DNA of 64,000 nt from SIG78 sp045533055 (GCA_045533055.1 JAZSHD010000236.1:5134-69133); one strand, 5' to 3'. Positions 52,777 to 61,919 are shown, counted from the stretch's first letter. Made by a program: numbers and translations. Notes: generated by a model not told the origin, from the letters alone.

Positions 52777-55700
52777 ATGAAGAAGATTTTATTGTTTCTG
52801 ACCGTACTGCTTTGTTTTTCAGCAGCAGTTCCCGGTGCCGAAAACAAGTTCGTTTCCGGCATGACCGCCCGACCGGAGGCGTTGAAAGTTTTTTCCATGC
52901 CCAAACCGGTAACGCTGGACAGTTTCCGTCGTTATCTGGATGCCACCGCGCTGGGGCTGAACATTTTTGAGCTTACACCAGCCACCGGCAGCATGGCTGT
53001 TGTCTGGCAGGATGGCTCTATGATCAAAGCAGTTTACCGCAACAGCCAGTGGCAGATATTTTTCAAAGACCCCAAGATGGCGGAGTTGAAGCAAGTTGAG
53101 GTTATCAAATCTGCCAATCTTACTGCGGCTTTTCACGGTACGGGCTTTATATTCCGCACGCCGGAAAATAAAGATATACATGTTTACGGCGGTTTTACCG
53201 CTGCGGGGGCAAAGCTCTATTTACCCGAAAATATAAAAACTCCGGCGATCCGGCAGCTGGAAATCATCAACAACGCTCTGTTGTGGTGCGTTACCGAAGA
53301 AGTCGCCTGGGAGTATGAGCGTGCCAAAAAGATTTATCTTGATAATACAAACGAACTTAAAAAGAACTCTGCTACTTCCCGGATGCTCTGGAGCTGGAGC
53401 CAGCGTTTGCGGCAGGCGGAAAACAGCTTTGCCAAGCTCAAGAATGAAGTTATCAATGAAAGCGAAAATTTTGTGCCGACCCTCGCCAGTGACCCTTTGA
53501 TGCGTGACCGTTACAACTGGCTGGTGTGGCTGGCGGTGCGTATGCCGCACTTATCCAACTATTTCAGCGGCTGGACGCGGGATGTATGGTACACCAAATC
53601 GCTGGGCAGAGGCGAACTTACGGATTCACTGCTGTTGAGCCGCAAGCTCAAAAATATTGTTTCCCGGGTTCGCAGAGTCAACAAATGTGCTTTCAATGAA
53701 GCGTACAACTTCAAAGGTATCCTTGCGGGCGGATTTCTTCACAGTATGAGCGAAGTTCTTCCGCAAGGCGGCTTGCTTACTCCTCTTAAAACCACCGCCA
53801 ATTTGCGTGCCGCCCGGGGGGAAGGCGAAAGCACACTGCTGGTGCTGACCAGTGCCGGAGAAGCCTTGAAAGATCTTTCTGTAACCATTACAGCCGACAC
53901 CCCCGATGCCCCCGTTGCCACGCTGGAACGGCTGGAGTACATAAATCTTTTGGAAAGCCCCATATTGCAGCTGCCGCTGGCTCCCGAAGGCAACAGCAAT
54001 TATTTTGATGTTTGTCTGCCCCTTGCCAACGGCGAAAAGTTCAACCTTGCCCGACAGAGCAATCAGCCAATTCTGGTATCTTTGCAAAGCCGCAACGACA
54101 CTCCTGCCGGGATATACAACTACACGATTTCGGTAAAACTGGGCAGCAAAAATGTTATGCAAATGCCCCTTTCGCTTAAAGTCGAAAAGTTTGCTCTGGG
54201 CAACCGTCTGCCCAGTTTGCCGGGGTTGCGGCCGGACAACATCAACCGCTGGTACTCCAACGAAAAAATTGCCGCCCAAGCCCGGCGTAATTTGATCGAT
54301 GCCATGCTGCGTTTCCGCATGGAACCCTTGAACCTTTACCGTACCAGTCCGGTAAAAGAAGATTTATCTTATACCATAAAAAAGGGTGTAAACAGCATAT
54401 TGCTGGACGGCAGTCTGGAACGCTTCGGCGATCCCCGAGCTGATATGATCAAAAAAATGGAGTTTTACGGCAGCTGCGACGGCAAAACCTTTGAGCGGGT
54501 CCCTGCCAAATTCCAATGGGTCCGCCGCAACCAAAATGATCCCCTTTCGCCAACAGATATGCAAATAACGCCCCAAGCGGATACCGCCCAATACAAATAT
54601 TGCAAAATACACTACAATCAGGATAATTCCAAACATTACTCCCGCTATACTTTTATGCCCAACGGCACTTTGGGCAGCCGCAAACGCACCATGCTGGTCA
54701 ACGGCAAAGTTATGCTCAAAGAAATACGGCTCATCCGGCCGGATACCCAAGTTGGCTCCAACGGCATGGAAAAATCTAAAAAAATCTACAACAACAACTT
54801 TGATGTGATCAATAAGATTTGCTACAAGCCCTCGCTGATCTGGAAAAATGAAGTTGACTCCATAAAAACTCTGCTGCTCTACGATTACTGCCGGGAAACC
54901 CATCTGAAAGAGTTTCAGCAATATTACAACGAAGCTAAAAAATATGCCGGGAACAATCTGACTGTGTATTTTTACGGCTTTGACGAAGTTGGCGAATATA
55001 TGAATCCTTTGCTTTTGAACGCCATAAAAAACAGCCGTCAGGCATTTAAAAATGTCAAGATCGTTACCACCGCCCGGAATATCGAAGCTGATCCGGAGCT
55101 ATTTGACGCCATTGATTATCTTGCCCCTGCCAACGGCTACGCCAACACCCGGCGGAACATTTTCAACAGCCGCTACCACCGTATACGCTACTGGACTTAT
55201 GTGGGCGGCGGGGCGTATTACCCCTTCGGCAACTTTGAGCGGGTGGATCAGCCCATGATCTACGGCAGAGCCTTCTTCTGGAGTTTGATCGCTCTTGACC
55301 ATGTGGAAGGCTGGCTCTACTGGTCGATCAACCACTGGTCAGGCAACATGCACTTGAAGGATATGAAGAATATGGATTGGAGTTTGTGGAATTGCAATCA
55401 CGGCAACGACAACGGTATGCAGGCACTTTTCTACCCCGGCAAAGATGGGGCGATCTACCCCTCGTGGCGGGCAACTGCCATGCGGGATGGTTTGGAAGAT
55501 GCAGACCTTTTCCGCATGGCCCGTGATCTGGCAAAAACGCCCGCCGACCGGGCGGAAGTTGAAGCTATCCGCAACGGCTTCGCCAAGTCCATGAGCGTAT
55601 ATTGCCGCGATGTGGAAGCAATGGAAAAACTCCGCACCAGACTTTACGACCTGTTGAACAAACTGGTCAAGCAGCCCAAAGTAACGCAAAAAGATTTCGG

Positions 55701-56841
55701 CAACTTAAATCACCATAAAAACACCATTTTTCATCCGGCGGTGGCGGTTCTGAAAGATGGCAGATACTTTGCAACTTTTCAGGAGATCAACAACTCCGAT
55801 GTTTACTCCCAGCCCATGTATACAATCAGCAGCGATCAGGGTAAAAGCTGGAGCAAGCCGCAAGCGATCGAAGCATTCAAATCCACTATGCTGGCCGACA
55901 ACAGCGGCAGAATGGAAGGAGTTGCCGACCCCCGCCCTTTTGTGCTGCCCGACGGTTCGGTGGCGGTCATAGCGTGTGCCACATTCTATAAAGGCAACAG
56001 CCTTTCAGTATTAAGCGGTGATAAATCAGCCCAACTTGCCACGCCGCTTGCCCGGAGTTTTTACACCATCTGGTCGCCGGAAAGCAACAAGTGGAGTCCC
56101 CGGCATACGCTGGAACTGCCCGGCATAAAAACCAGCCGTTACAGTGCGGCATGTACCCAGATCGCCATCAGAGATGACGGCAAGATAATCGTGCCTGTGT
56201 ATGTAGATATAAATGTTAAAGTCAGGCACGACAGCCCCATCCACCAGAGGCGTTTTGGCGTAATGACAGCTCTTTATGACTACAAAAACGGCAAGTTTGA
56301 GTTTGCCGGAAAAAGCCGGATTTTCAGTATTCCTGTAAAACGGGGCATGTGCGAACCTTCGGTAATCAAACTTGGTAAATCCAGCTATGCCATGACCATC
56401 CGTGCTGAAGACCGCCACATGTATTGCTCCACCAGTAAGGATGGTATAAATTGGAGCCAGCCCGTTCCGTGGCGTTGGCAGGAAGATGACCAACCGATCA
56501 TAACCGACAGCACCCAACAGCATTGGCTCAAACTGGGCAATAAGGTCTTTCTGGTCTACACCCGCTTTGACGGCAGCAACGGTGACTGTATGCGTTTCCG
56601 GGGGCCGCTTTACATGGCACAAGCCGATCCGGCAAAAGCAAAACTTATCCGTTCAAGCGAAGTGGTAGTCTTTCCCCGGGGCAAACAGGAAGATGTGGAA
56701 GGCTTGCTGGGCAACTTTCATTGCACCCAAATCAATGAAAAAAGTGCATTGGTCAGCGATGCTTTATTGTTCCGCAAAAACATGGGCAAAGGCAAACCCC
56801 GAAAATTTTCAACTATTGTAAAAGCAGCTCAAATCAACTGA
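52777..56841 (+). CDS. Secreted fusion of GH123-like (DUF4091) and sialidase/BNR-repeat domains
   Basis: A 1354-residue protein with a signal peptide. Residues ~330-950 resemble GH123/DUF4091 beta-N-acetylgalactosaminidases: beta-sandwich, then a barrel with the adjacent Asp-Glu pair in FYGFDEVGEYMN (D736-E737), which in GH123 supports substrate-assisted catalysis, and GWLYWSINHWSG. The last ~380 residues form a six-bladed propeller-like sialidase fold with Asp-boxes SSDQGKSWSKP and SKDGINWSQP and a GNFHCTQ segment near the end. Such a fusion would suit removal of GalNAc and sialic acid or a related sugar from mucin-type glycans. The activities are inferred. AAGGA lies 8 bases upstream. Confidence 0.75.
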   Translation: MKKILLFLTVLLCFSAAVPGAENKFVSGMTARPEALKVFSMPKPVTLDSFRRYLDATALGLNIFELTPATGSMAVVWQDGSMIKAVYRNSQWQIFFKDPKMAELKQVEVIKSANLTAAFHGTGFIFRTPENKDIHVYGGFTAAGAKLYLPENIKTPAIRQLEIINNALLWCVTEEVAWEYERAKKIYLDNTNELKKNSATSRMLWSWSQRLRQAENSFAKLKNEVINESENFVPTLASDPLMRDRYNWLVWLAVRMPHLSNYFSGWTRDVWYTKSLGRGELTDSLLLSRKLKNIVSRVRRVNKCAFNEAYNFKGILAGGFLHSMSEVLPQGGLLTPLKTTANLRAARGEGESTLLVLTSAGEALKDLSVTITADTPDAPVATLERLEYINLLESPILQLPLAPEGNSNYFDVCLPLANGEKFNLARQSNQPILVSLQSRNDTPAGIYNYTISVKLGSKNVMQMPLSLKVEKFALGNRLPSLPGLRPDNINRWYSNEKIAAQARRNLIDAMLRFRMEPLNLYRTSPVKEDLSYTIKKGVNSILLDGSLERFGDPRADMIKKMEFYGSCDGKTFERVPAKFQWVRRNQNDPLSPTDMQITPQADTAQYKYCKIHYNQDNSKHYSRYTFMPNGTLGSRKRTMLVNGKVMLKEIRLIRPDTQVGSNGMEKSKKIYNNNFDVINKICYKPSLIWKNEVDSIKTLLLYDYCRETHLKEFQQYYNEAKKYAGNNLTVYFYGFDEVGEYMNPLLLNAIKNSRQAFKNVKIVTTARNIEADPELFDAIDYLAPANGYANTRRNIFNSRYHRIRYWTYVGGGAYYPFGNFERVDQPMIYGRAFFWSLIALDHVEGWLYWSINHWSGNMHLKDMKNMDWSLWNCNHGNDNGMQALFYPGKDGAIYPSWRATAMRDGLEDADLFRMARDLAKTPADRAEVEAIRNGFAKSMSVYCRDVEAMEKLRTRLYDLLNKLVKQPKVTQKDFGNLNHHKNTIFHPAVAVLKDGRYFATFQEINNSDVYSQPMYTISSDQGKSWSKPQAIEAFKSTMLADNSGRMEGVADPRPFVLPDGSVAVIACATFYKGNSLSVLSGDKSAQLATPLARSFYTIWSPESNKWSPRHTLELPGIKTSRYSAACTQIAIRDDGKIIVPVYVDINVKVRHDSPIHQRRFGVMTALYDYKNGKFEFAGKSRIFSIPVKRGMCEPSVIKLGKSSYAMTIRAEDRHMYCSTSKDGINWSQPVPWRWQEDDQPIITDSTQQHWLKLGNKVFLVYTRFDGSNGDCMRFRGPLYMAQADPAKAKLIRSSEVVVFPRGKQEDVEGLLGNFHCTQINEKSALVSDALLFRKNMGKGKPRKFSTIVKAAQIN

Positions 56842-56853
56842 AGGAGTCAAACT

Positions 56854-57366
56854 ATGAAAAAACTTATCATGTCGGTTGCAGCATTCGTATTTGCCGCAAG
56901 TGTTATGGGAGCCGAAAATCTGGTACAAAACGGTACCTTTGAACAGCTCGTTGCCGGAAAACCCGCCGTGTGGATCGTTAAAAACACCACCGGTATAACC
57001 TTTTCCGGCGACGGCGCACCCGAAAGCGGATTTGTAAAATTCGATCTGGTCAAAGAGGGCAAAAAGGCTTCCGCAACCATCTGGCAGAGCATCAATAAAG
57101 TTGTAAAAAGCAACGCCCAATATAACTTGAGCTTCAAGCTCCGCACCAGCTCTTTCCGGGGCAATATCCGGGTGATCGCCATCAACGACGGCTGGCAGAA
57201 AGGCGCCGGACTTTCCGTAGGCGGCAGATTCCCCGCAGACTGGAAAGAATACAAAAAAGTTATCACCATGCCGGAATTCAAAAAAGATGCCCGGCTGCTC
57301 GTAATGATCACTGCCACCAAAGGCACAGTGGATATAGCGGATGTAAAACTCGAACCGGTCAAGTAA
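56854..57366 (+). CDS. Secreted CBM4/9-type carbohydrate-binding protein
   Basis: A signal peptide (MKKLIMSVAAFVFAASVMGA) is followed by one beta-sandwich domain beginning ENLVQNGTFEQLVAGKPAVW, a typical CBM4/9 or CBM16-like start, and ending VDIADVKLEPV. At 170 residues it has no enzyme domain. It is the last gene of the operon, 12 bp after the GH123-sialidase fusion and 25 bp before a terminator. It may be a surface or periplasmic sugar-binding partner of that enzyme. Confidence 0.78.
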   Translation: MKKLIMSVAAFVFAASVMGAENLVQNGTFEQLVAGKPAVWIVKNTTGITFSGDGAPESGFVKFDLVKEGKKASATIWQSINKVVKSNAQYNLSFKLRTSSFRGNIRVIAINDGWQKGAGLSVGGRFPADWKEYKKVITMPEFKKDARLLVMITATKGTVDIADVKLEPVK

Positions 57367-57391
57367 ACAGATCACAAAATATATTAAAATT

Positions 57392-57432
57392 AGCATTGCA
57401 AGACCTTCTCCAAGTTTGCAATGCTGATTTTT
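57392..57432 (+). terminator. Rho-independent terminator of the nine-gene operon
   Basis: AGCATTGCA...TGCAATGCT forms a 9-bp stem followed by GATTTTTTG, 25 bp after the CBM gene. Confidence 0.85.
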
Positions 57433-57452
57433 TGTTCAAAATGAACAAAAAT

Positions 57453-57488
57453 GGAACTGCCTTTATCAGCTTTAATAAAGGCAGTTCC
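57453..57488 (-). terminator. Rho-independent terminator of the leftward Gfo/Idh gene
   Basis: GGAACTGCCTTTAT and its inverse form a perfect 14-bp stem; on the minus strand it is followed by ATTTTTG. The two opposed terminators end converging transcripts. Confidence 0.82.
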
Positions 57489-57513
57489 AACGAAAGTTTT
57501 TCAAAAAAACTTT

Positions 57514-58584
57514 TTACTTGACGATCGAGATCTTTTTGCCGTTGCTGCGGGCAGATTTGTGGGCTGCTTCGCAAAGCTCAAGATTCCGCAGACCGTCAAC
57601 TGCGTTCAAAGGACGCTTGGAAAGCACGCTCTTGGCGTGTTTGGTGATCAGAGCCTGATAGATGTTCTGGACTTTGCCGGGAGCCAGTTTCTTCTGGGTC
57701 TTGCCGTTATCCATTTCCAAACGCATCTTGATAGGTTCATCTTCGTAACCGGAGAGCTGGAACATGGTGCCGAAACCACGCAGAACCGCCTGATTACCAT
57801 AGATTTCATAGCCCAGGTTGGTCAGAGTGCCGGCCAGACCGCCACGCATTTCGCTGAAAGCGACCTTGGCGGAAGCAACGATGCCGTTGGCCATACCGAA
57901 TTTGATGTAAGCACCGTCTTCGGCTTTGATATCCATAAGTTTGGGCAGGTAAGCAGCGGCAACCCATTCCACGGTGGAGTTGAAGATATATTCAGCTACA
58001 TAGAAGCAGTGGCTTGCCACATCGCCGATAGGGCCGCCCATTTCTTTGATGTTGCTGCAACGCCAGGAGGCAGCTTCGGCAGGGTCGTAACCAAAGGCAA
58101 ATTCCATGTGGAAGCAGGCGTCGTTCACATCGCCCAAAGCTCCGGAAGCGACCACTTTACGGGCTTTGATGTTGTAGATATTGTTGACCATCATGTGGTC
58201 AACGGAAAGGGAAAGCTTCATCTTTTTGGCAGTTTCCACCATCTTTCTGGCATCGGCAATGCTGGTAGCCATGGGCTTTTCGGTAATAACATGCTTACCG
58301 GCCTTGAGAGCGGCGATCGCCAGTTTGGCGTGAGTGGCGTTGTTGGTAGCTACATAGATAGCATCCAGTTCCGGGTCAGCAATCATTTCTTCGCTGGACT
58401 TGTACCACTTGAGCCCCAATGCTTCGGCAGCAGCCTGACGGGCGGGGTTCACATCGGTAGCACCCACGAGAACTGCGTTGTCCAGAGCTGCAAAACGGGC
58501 CTTGTCACAGGCAAAACCTTCTTTGGCAATACGATTTTCAGCAATGCCGCCGAAACCGATCAGACCGTACTTGACTTTTTCCAT
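57514..58584 (-). CDS. Gfo/Idh/MocA-family NAD(P)-dependent oxidoreductase
   Basis: A 356-residue oxidoreductase with the N-terminal GLIGFGGIAENRIA cofactor motif, TEKPMATS and a C-terminal domain with GPIGDVASHCFYVAEY. The start follows AAAGG by 9 bases. It is a single leftward gene, divergent from the cupin gene, with its own terminator. Its codon use looks like the rest of the chromosome. A role in sugar or inositol oxidation is inferred from family membership only. Confidence 0.88.
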   Translation of the reverse strand: MEKVKYGLIGFGGIAENRIAKEGFACDKARFAALDNAVLVGATDVNPARQAAAEALGLKWYKSSEEMIADPELDAIYVATNNATHAKLAIAALKAGKHVITEKPMATSIADARKMVETAKKMKLSLSVDHMMVNNIYNIKARKVVASGALGDVNDACFHMEFAFGYDPAEAASWRCSNIKEMGGPIGDVASHCFYVAEYIFNSTVEWVAAAYLPKLMDIKAEDGAYIKFGMANGIVASAKVAFSEMRGGLAGTLTNLGYEIYGNQAVLRGFGTMFQLSGYEDEPIKMRLEMDNGKTQKKLAPGKVQNIYQALITKHAKSVLSKRPLNAVDGLRNLELCEAAHKSARSNGKKISIVK

Positions 58585-58777
58585 AACTCAAAACCTTTCT
58601 TAATTGGTTGGTAAAAACAATGTTATCCTTAATGTAACGCTATAAACCTGACTTTGCAATTCCCGAAAGGGTGCTTTTTGTTAAAAGTCATTGGAAAAAA
58701 TGCTTTTTTTGTGGTAAATATCGCCTAAAGGTGTTATATTACTGCAAATTATAACAAATCTTCAGGAGGATAAATCT

Positions 58778-59134
58778 ATGATCCATACACCCGGCGATTA
58801 CAAAAGCGAAGTCCGCGAAGCTATGCGCGGCGGCGATAAATCTGTAAAAATCACCCATTATTTTGACGAAGCCAACGAGCTGATGTCCCCCACCAGACTC
58901 TGTGCCCAGCTGGAACTGGAGCCCGGGGCAAGCATCGGTTTTCATGCCCACGAAAACGAAGAAGAAATTTTTATCGTGCTGAACGGAACTGCTTTGATCG
59001 ACGATAACGGTGTGGAAAAAACCGTCAAAGCCGGCGACAGCATCCTTACCGGCAACGGAGCCGGTCATGCAGTAAAAAATATTGGCGACGAACCCCTCCG
59101 CATGGTGGCAGTGATCGTACCTTTTGCCAAGTAA
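58778..59134 (+). CDS. Single-domain cupin protein
   Basis: A 118-residue cupin with both conserved motifs: FHAHENEEEIFIVLNG (His, His, Glu metal ligands) and GDSILTGNGAGHAVKN (His). AGGAGG precedes the ATG. Small cupins of this kind act as sugar isomerases or metabolite-binding proteins. It is followed 10 bp later by lysA and may be in the same transcript, although no functional link is evident. Confidence 0.85.
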   Translation: MIHTPGDYKSEVREAMRGGDKSVKITHYFDEANELMSPTRLCAQLELEPGASIGFHAHENEEEIFIVLNGTALIDDNGVEKTVKAGDSILTGNGAGHAVKNIGDEPLRMVAVIVPFAK

Positions 59135-59144
59135 GGGTGGATTT

Positions 59145-60365
59145 ATGGTAGAACAAGCTCAACTGCTGGAACTTGCCAAACTTTACGGTACTCCCCTTTA
59201 TGTGTACGATGCAGATTTGGTGGTGGCAAATTATCAGTCGCTTTACAAGTTTATTCCTTATAATAAACTGCAGGTGCATTACGCCCTTAAAGCCAACTAC
59301 AATATAGCCTTGCTGAAAGCTCTGCGGGATGCCGGTGCCGGGTTGGATACTGTAAGCCCCGGCGAAGTGCATCTGGCACTGGCACTGGGCTTTGACCGCA
59401 AAAAAATCATTTTTACAGCCAACAATCTTAAAGATGAAGAAGTTGCCGAAGTCCAGAATTTAAATGTATTGTTCAACATCGGCAGCACCTCCCGTCTGGA
59501 AAAATACGGCAAAGCCTATCCCGGCAGCCGGGTCTGCGTAAGATTCAACCCCGATGTGGTCGATGGCGAAAATGCCGCTACTGCCACCGGCGGCGATCTT
59601 GCCAAGTTCGGTATCCTGATGCAGGATGTGGATAAAGTCGTAGCGATTGCCAAAAAATATGACCTCAAGATCGTAGGTTTGCACGAACATACCGGCAGCG
59701 GTCTGCAGCACACGGAATCGGTCTTCCAGAGCATGAAAAACCTTATGAGCCTGGCAACGAAAGAGCGTTTCCCGGATCTGGAATTTCTGGATTTCGGCGG
59801 CGGATTCAAAGTGCCCTACAAGCCCGACGAAGCCAGAGTGGACTATGTGGCAATGGGCAAAGAAATTTGTGCATTGTTCAACGATTTCTGCAAAAATTAC
59901 GGCAAAGAGCTGGAGCTGAAGTTTGAGCCGGGCAAATACATAGTTGCCGAAGCAGGAACCATGCTTACAACGGTAAATACGCTCAAATTCAACCGCACCC
60001 GCACCATCGCTGGTTGCGATGCCGGGTTCCCCCAGCTGATCAGGCCGGTCTTTTACGGAGCTTATCACCGGATAGAAAACCTTTCCAACCCCGACGGGGC
60101 AAAGAAAGTTTACGATGTTTGCGGCAATATCTGCGAAACCGGCGACCGTTTTGCCGAACAGCGGGAACTGCCGGAGATCCGGGAATACGATGTGCTGGCG
60201 ATCTGCAACGCCGGAGCCTATTGTTACAGCATGGGCGGCATCTACAATCTCCGGAGCATGCCCGGCGAAGTGGTGGTAAGCGGCAACAAAGCAGTTTTGA
60301 CCCGGAAACGCAAAAGCAATACCGATCTGGTGGCTGAACTTTTGAACGATAATATAGAGCTTTGA
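59145..60365 (+). CDS. lysA: Diaminopimelate decarboxylase
   Basis: The ATG at 59145 gives 406 residues. It is a fold-III PLP enzyme: HYALKANYN supplies the PLP Lys (K49). HEHTGSG (usually HCHIGSQ), FLDFGGGFKVPY, FEPGKYIVAEAG, CETGDRFAEQ (usually CESGD) and NAGAYCYSMGGIYNLRSMPGEV complete the LysA pattern. It converts meso-diaminopimelate to L-lysine in the last step of lysine synthesis. The variant residues in the HEH and CET motifs leave some room for a related decarboxylase, but LysA is the best fit. Confidence 0.85.
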   Translation: MVEQAQLLELAKLYGTPLYVYDADLVVANYQSLYKFIPYNKLQVHYALKANYNIALLKALRDAGAGLDTVSPGEVHLALALGFDRKKIIFTANNLKDEEVAEVQNLNVLFNIGSTSRLEKYGKAYPGSRVCVRFNPDVVDGENAATATGGDLAKFGILMQDVDKVVAIAKKYDLKIVGLHEHTGSGLQHTESVFQSMKNLMSLATKERFPDLEFLDFGGGFKVPYKPDEARVDYVAMGKEICALFNDFCKNYGKELELKFEPGKYIVAEAGTMLTTVNTLKFNRTRTIAGCDAGFPQLIRPVFYGAYHRIENLSNPDGAKKVYDVCGNICETGDRFAEQRELPEIREYDVLAICNAGAYCYSMGGIYNLRSMPGEVVVSGNKAVLTRKRKSNTDLVAELLNDNIEL

Positions 60366-60375
60366 GAGTGATAAA

Positions 60376-61056
60376 ATGGCAGAATTCCAGGCAGCAATAG
60401 ATCTCTCCGGCAACGCCGCCAGAATGTGCGTAGCCGATGCGGAAGGTAAGGTTTTGCGTAACGGCATATTGCCCATGAAACGGCGGGAGTCGGCACATTT
60501 GGCAGAATTTGCCGCAGGCGAAGTGGCAAACTGCGGCGGGACCCTCGATGATGTGAAGTTCTGGAGCGTAGGCATCGGCCCCGGCAGCTTTACAGGTATG
60601 CGTCTGGCGGCGGCATTGATTGCCGGATTGACCCACGGTGACAGCACAGTAAAGAGCCGTGGAGTCCCCACCGCAATAGCAATAAGTATGGCTGCGGGAA
60701 AAAATTTGCAAGAAAATTCAAAAATTGCAGTGCTTTTTGATGGCAGAAATCACGAAGTGCTTGTATATTGTGTAGTACGCAAAAATAATGTGGACGAAGG
60801 CTGCGGCGAAGGCACAGTGCTGAACAGGGAACAGGCGGAAGAGTTTTTTGCAGAAAACAAGTTCGATCTGATCTGCGGACAAGCCCACGAAGGCGAAGCG
60901 ATCAAAGCCATACTGCCGGAAAGTGCAAGTAAAGAGCTGCAGCTGGTGGAAGATTTTGATTTGGCAAGCCTGTTGAAGTCCAATAAAGAGTTCGACAATA
61001 ATTTGCGTGATTTGATCTACATAAGACCGGCAGTATTCACGAAGCCGATCAACTGA
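60376..61056 (+). CDS. tsaB: tRNA threonylcarbamoyladenosine biosynthesis protein TsaB
   Basis: The 226-residue ASKHA-fold protein has the family signature VGIGPGSFTGMRLAAALIAGL and an N-terminal AIDLSGNAARMCVAD phosphate-binding-like loop. TsaB partners TsaD and TsaE in making t6A37 on ANN-decoding tRNAs. It lies 10 bp after lysA and just upstream of tRNA-Leu. Confidence 0.88.
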   Translation: MAEFQAAIDLSGNAARMCVADAEGKVLRNGILPMKRRESAHLAEFAAGEVANCGGTLDDVKFWSVGIGPGSFTGMRLAAALIAGLTHGDSTVKSRGVPTAIAISMAAGKNLQENSKIAVLFDGRNHEVLVYCVVRKNNVDEGCGEGTVLNREQAEEFFAENKFDLICGQAHEGEAIKAILPESASKELQLVEDFDLASLLKSNKEFDNNLRDLIYIRPAVFTKPIN

Positions 61057-61075
61057 AAAAGAGAATGAATGGTAC

Positions 61076-61163
61076 GCCCGGATGGCGGAATAGGCAGACG
61101 CAACGGACTTAAAATCCGTTGTCCGAAGAGGACGTGCGGGTTCGATCCCCGCTCCGGGTACCA
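61076..61163 (+). tRNA. tRNA-Leu (anticodon UAA)
   Basis: The acceptor stem GCCCGGA/TCCGGGT closes with ACCA encoded. The anticodon stem ACGGA/TCCGT holds the loop CTTAAAA with anticodon TAA. A long variable arm (TGTCCGAAGAGGACG) and a TTCGATCC T-loop are present: a class II leucine tRNA reading UUA and UUG. It is 88 nt including CCA and starts 20 bp after tsaB. Confidence 0.97.
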
Positions 61164-61171
61164 AAAAATAT

Positions 61172-61200
61172 AAAGCCGCATTTTGCGGCTTTTATTTTTT
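61172..61200 (+). terminator. Rho-independent terminator after tRNA-Leu
   Basis: AAAGCCGCA-TTT-TGCGGCTTT followed by TATTTTTT, 8 bp after the tRNA 3' end. Confidence 0.92.
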
Positions 61201-61263
61201 GCCACCACAGAGCGGTTGTAGGATTGGTTGCCTTGCGTTACAGCAGGCTCTGAATCAGGTACT

Positions 61264-61490
61264 ATTTTTGCCTTTGGCAAAAAATGAAGCCTGCCAAGGC
61301 TTCGCTTCATGCCGCTGCCAAGCGGAGCTTCATACATTGCAGCGTTGCTGCAATGTGCTTCATACGGCGACAGCCGTGCTTCATTTTTTACAAGCCTTGT
61401 CAGATGAAGCATTGTTCCGCTGACGCTCCTCAATATGAAGCAGCTGCGGCTGTGAAGCACAAGCGTCTGAAGCCGCTTGTATAATAAGGT
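61264..61490. repeat. Array of short hairpins separated by CTTCAT/ATGAAG
   Basis: The non-coding stretch after the tRNA terminator holds consecutive stem-loops: TTTTTGCC/GGCAAAAA, GAAGCC/GGCTTC, CCGCT/AGCGG, ACATTGCAGC-GTT-GCTGCAATGT (61333-61355) and ACGGC/GCCGT. They are separated by the unit GCTTCAT. The right part repeats the inverse, ATGAAGC or GTGAAGC, so the block is itself roughly inverted-repeat in layout. Nothing coding was recognised in 61201-61263 or 61491-61690, which are AT-rich. Confidence 0.6.
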
Positions 61491-61681
61491 ATTGAGCTAT
61501 TAGAGCATTCAGCTTAAACAGCGGCAAGATGCCTTGAATACATTAACTCAATGCTCGAACTACTTCAAAATACATTACCGATATTTTTTCATTCCATGTA
61601 AAACATAAATCAAAAGGCGATGAAATGTGGAAAATTGTTTGAATTTTAAAAATCAAAAAAAAATGACGATTATATTTGAAT

Positions 61682-61708
61682 TTGTCAAAAAATATGATAA
61701 CATATAGT
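61682..61708 (+). promoter_or_regulatory. Candidate promoter upstream of ncRNA candidate
   Basis: TTGTCA (61682-61687) and TATAGT (61703-61708) with a 15-bp spacer, shorter than ideal. Start of RNA would be near 61715. Confidence 0.3.
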
Positions 61709-61882
61709 GTTTGAATACTTTTGGGTCACCAACTGCACTGCAACCCTTGCTTCCGGAGGAAAAAACATCACCGGGCATCTGGGCACAAGAAGTTGGAACA
61801 CGCTGGCTATGCTGGTACGCAAGATATGATATGCCAGTAGATAGAATTTTTGTGTCGAAGCGGGGATTTTTTCCCGCTTTTT
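61709..61882 (+). ncRNA. Candidate structured small RNA ending in an intrinsic terminator
   Basis: A ~170-nt GC-richer island lies in AT-rich flanks. It can fold through CCAACT/AGTTGG with internal CCGG/CCGG pairing and a CTGG/CCAG hairpin. It ends in the strong terminator AAGCGGG-loop-CCCGCTT plus T-run (61858-61882). A weak promoter precedes it. The 70-codon frame running through it looks unlike a protein. Known RNAs (SRP, 6S, RNase P, tmRNA) were not recognised. It might instead be a leader attenuating the Ntn hydrolase gene at 61920. Confidence 0.4.
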
Positions 61883-61919
61883 CCAATCATCCTGATAATG
61901 AAACAAAAGCAGGTCTTAT

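Noticed and set aside
61017..61460. Minus-strand frame across the tRNA-Leu gene (RGSNPHVLFGQRILSPLRLP)
   Set aside because: This is the familiar spurious translation antisense to a leucine tRNA.
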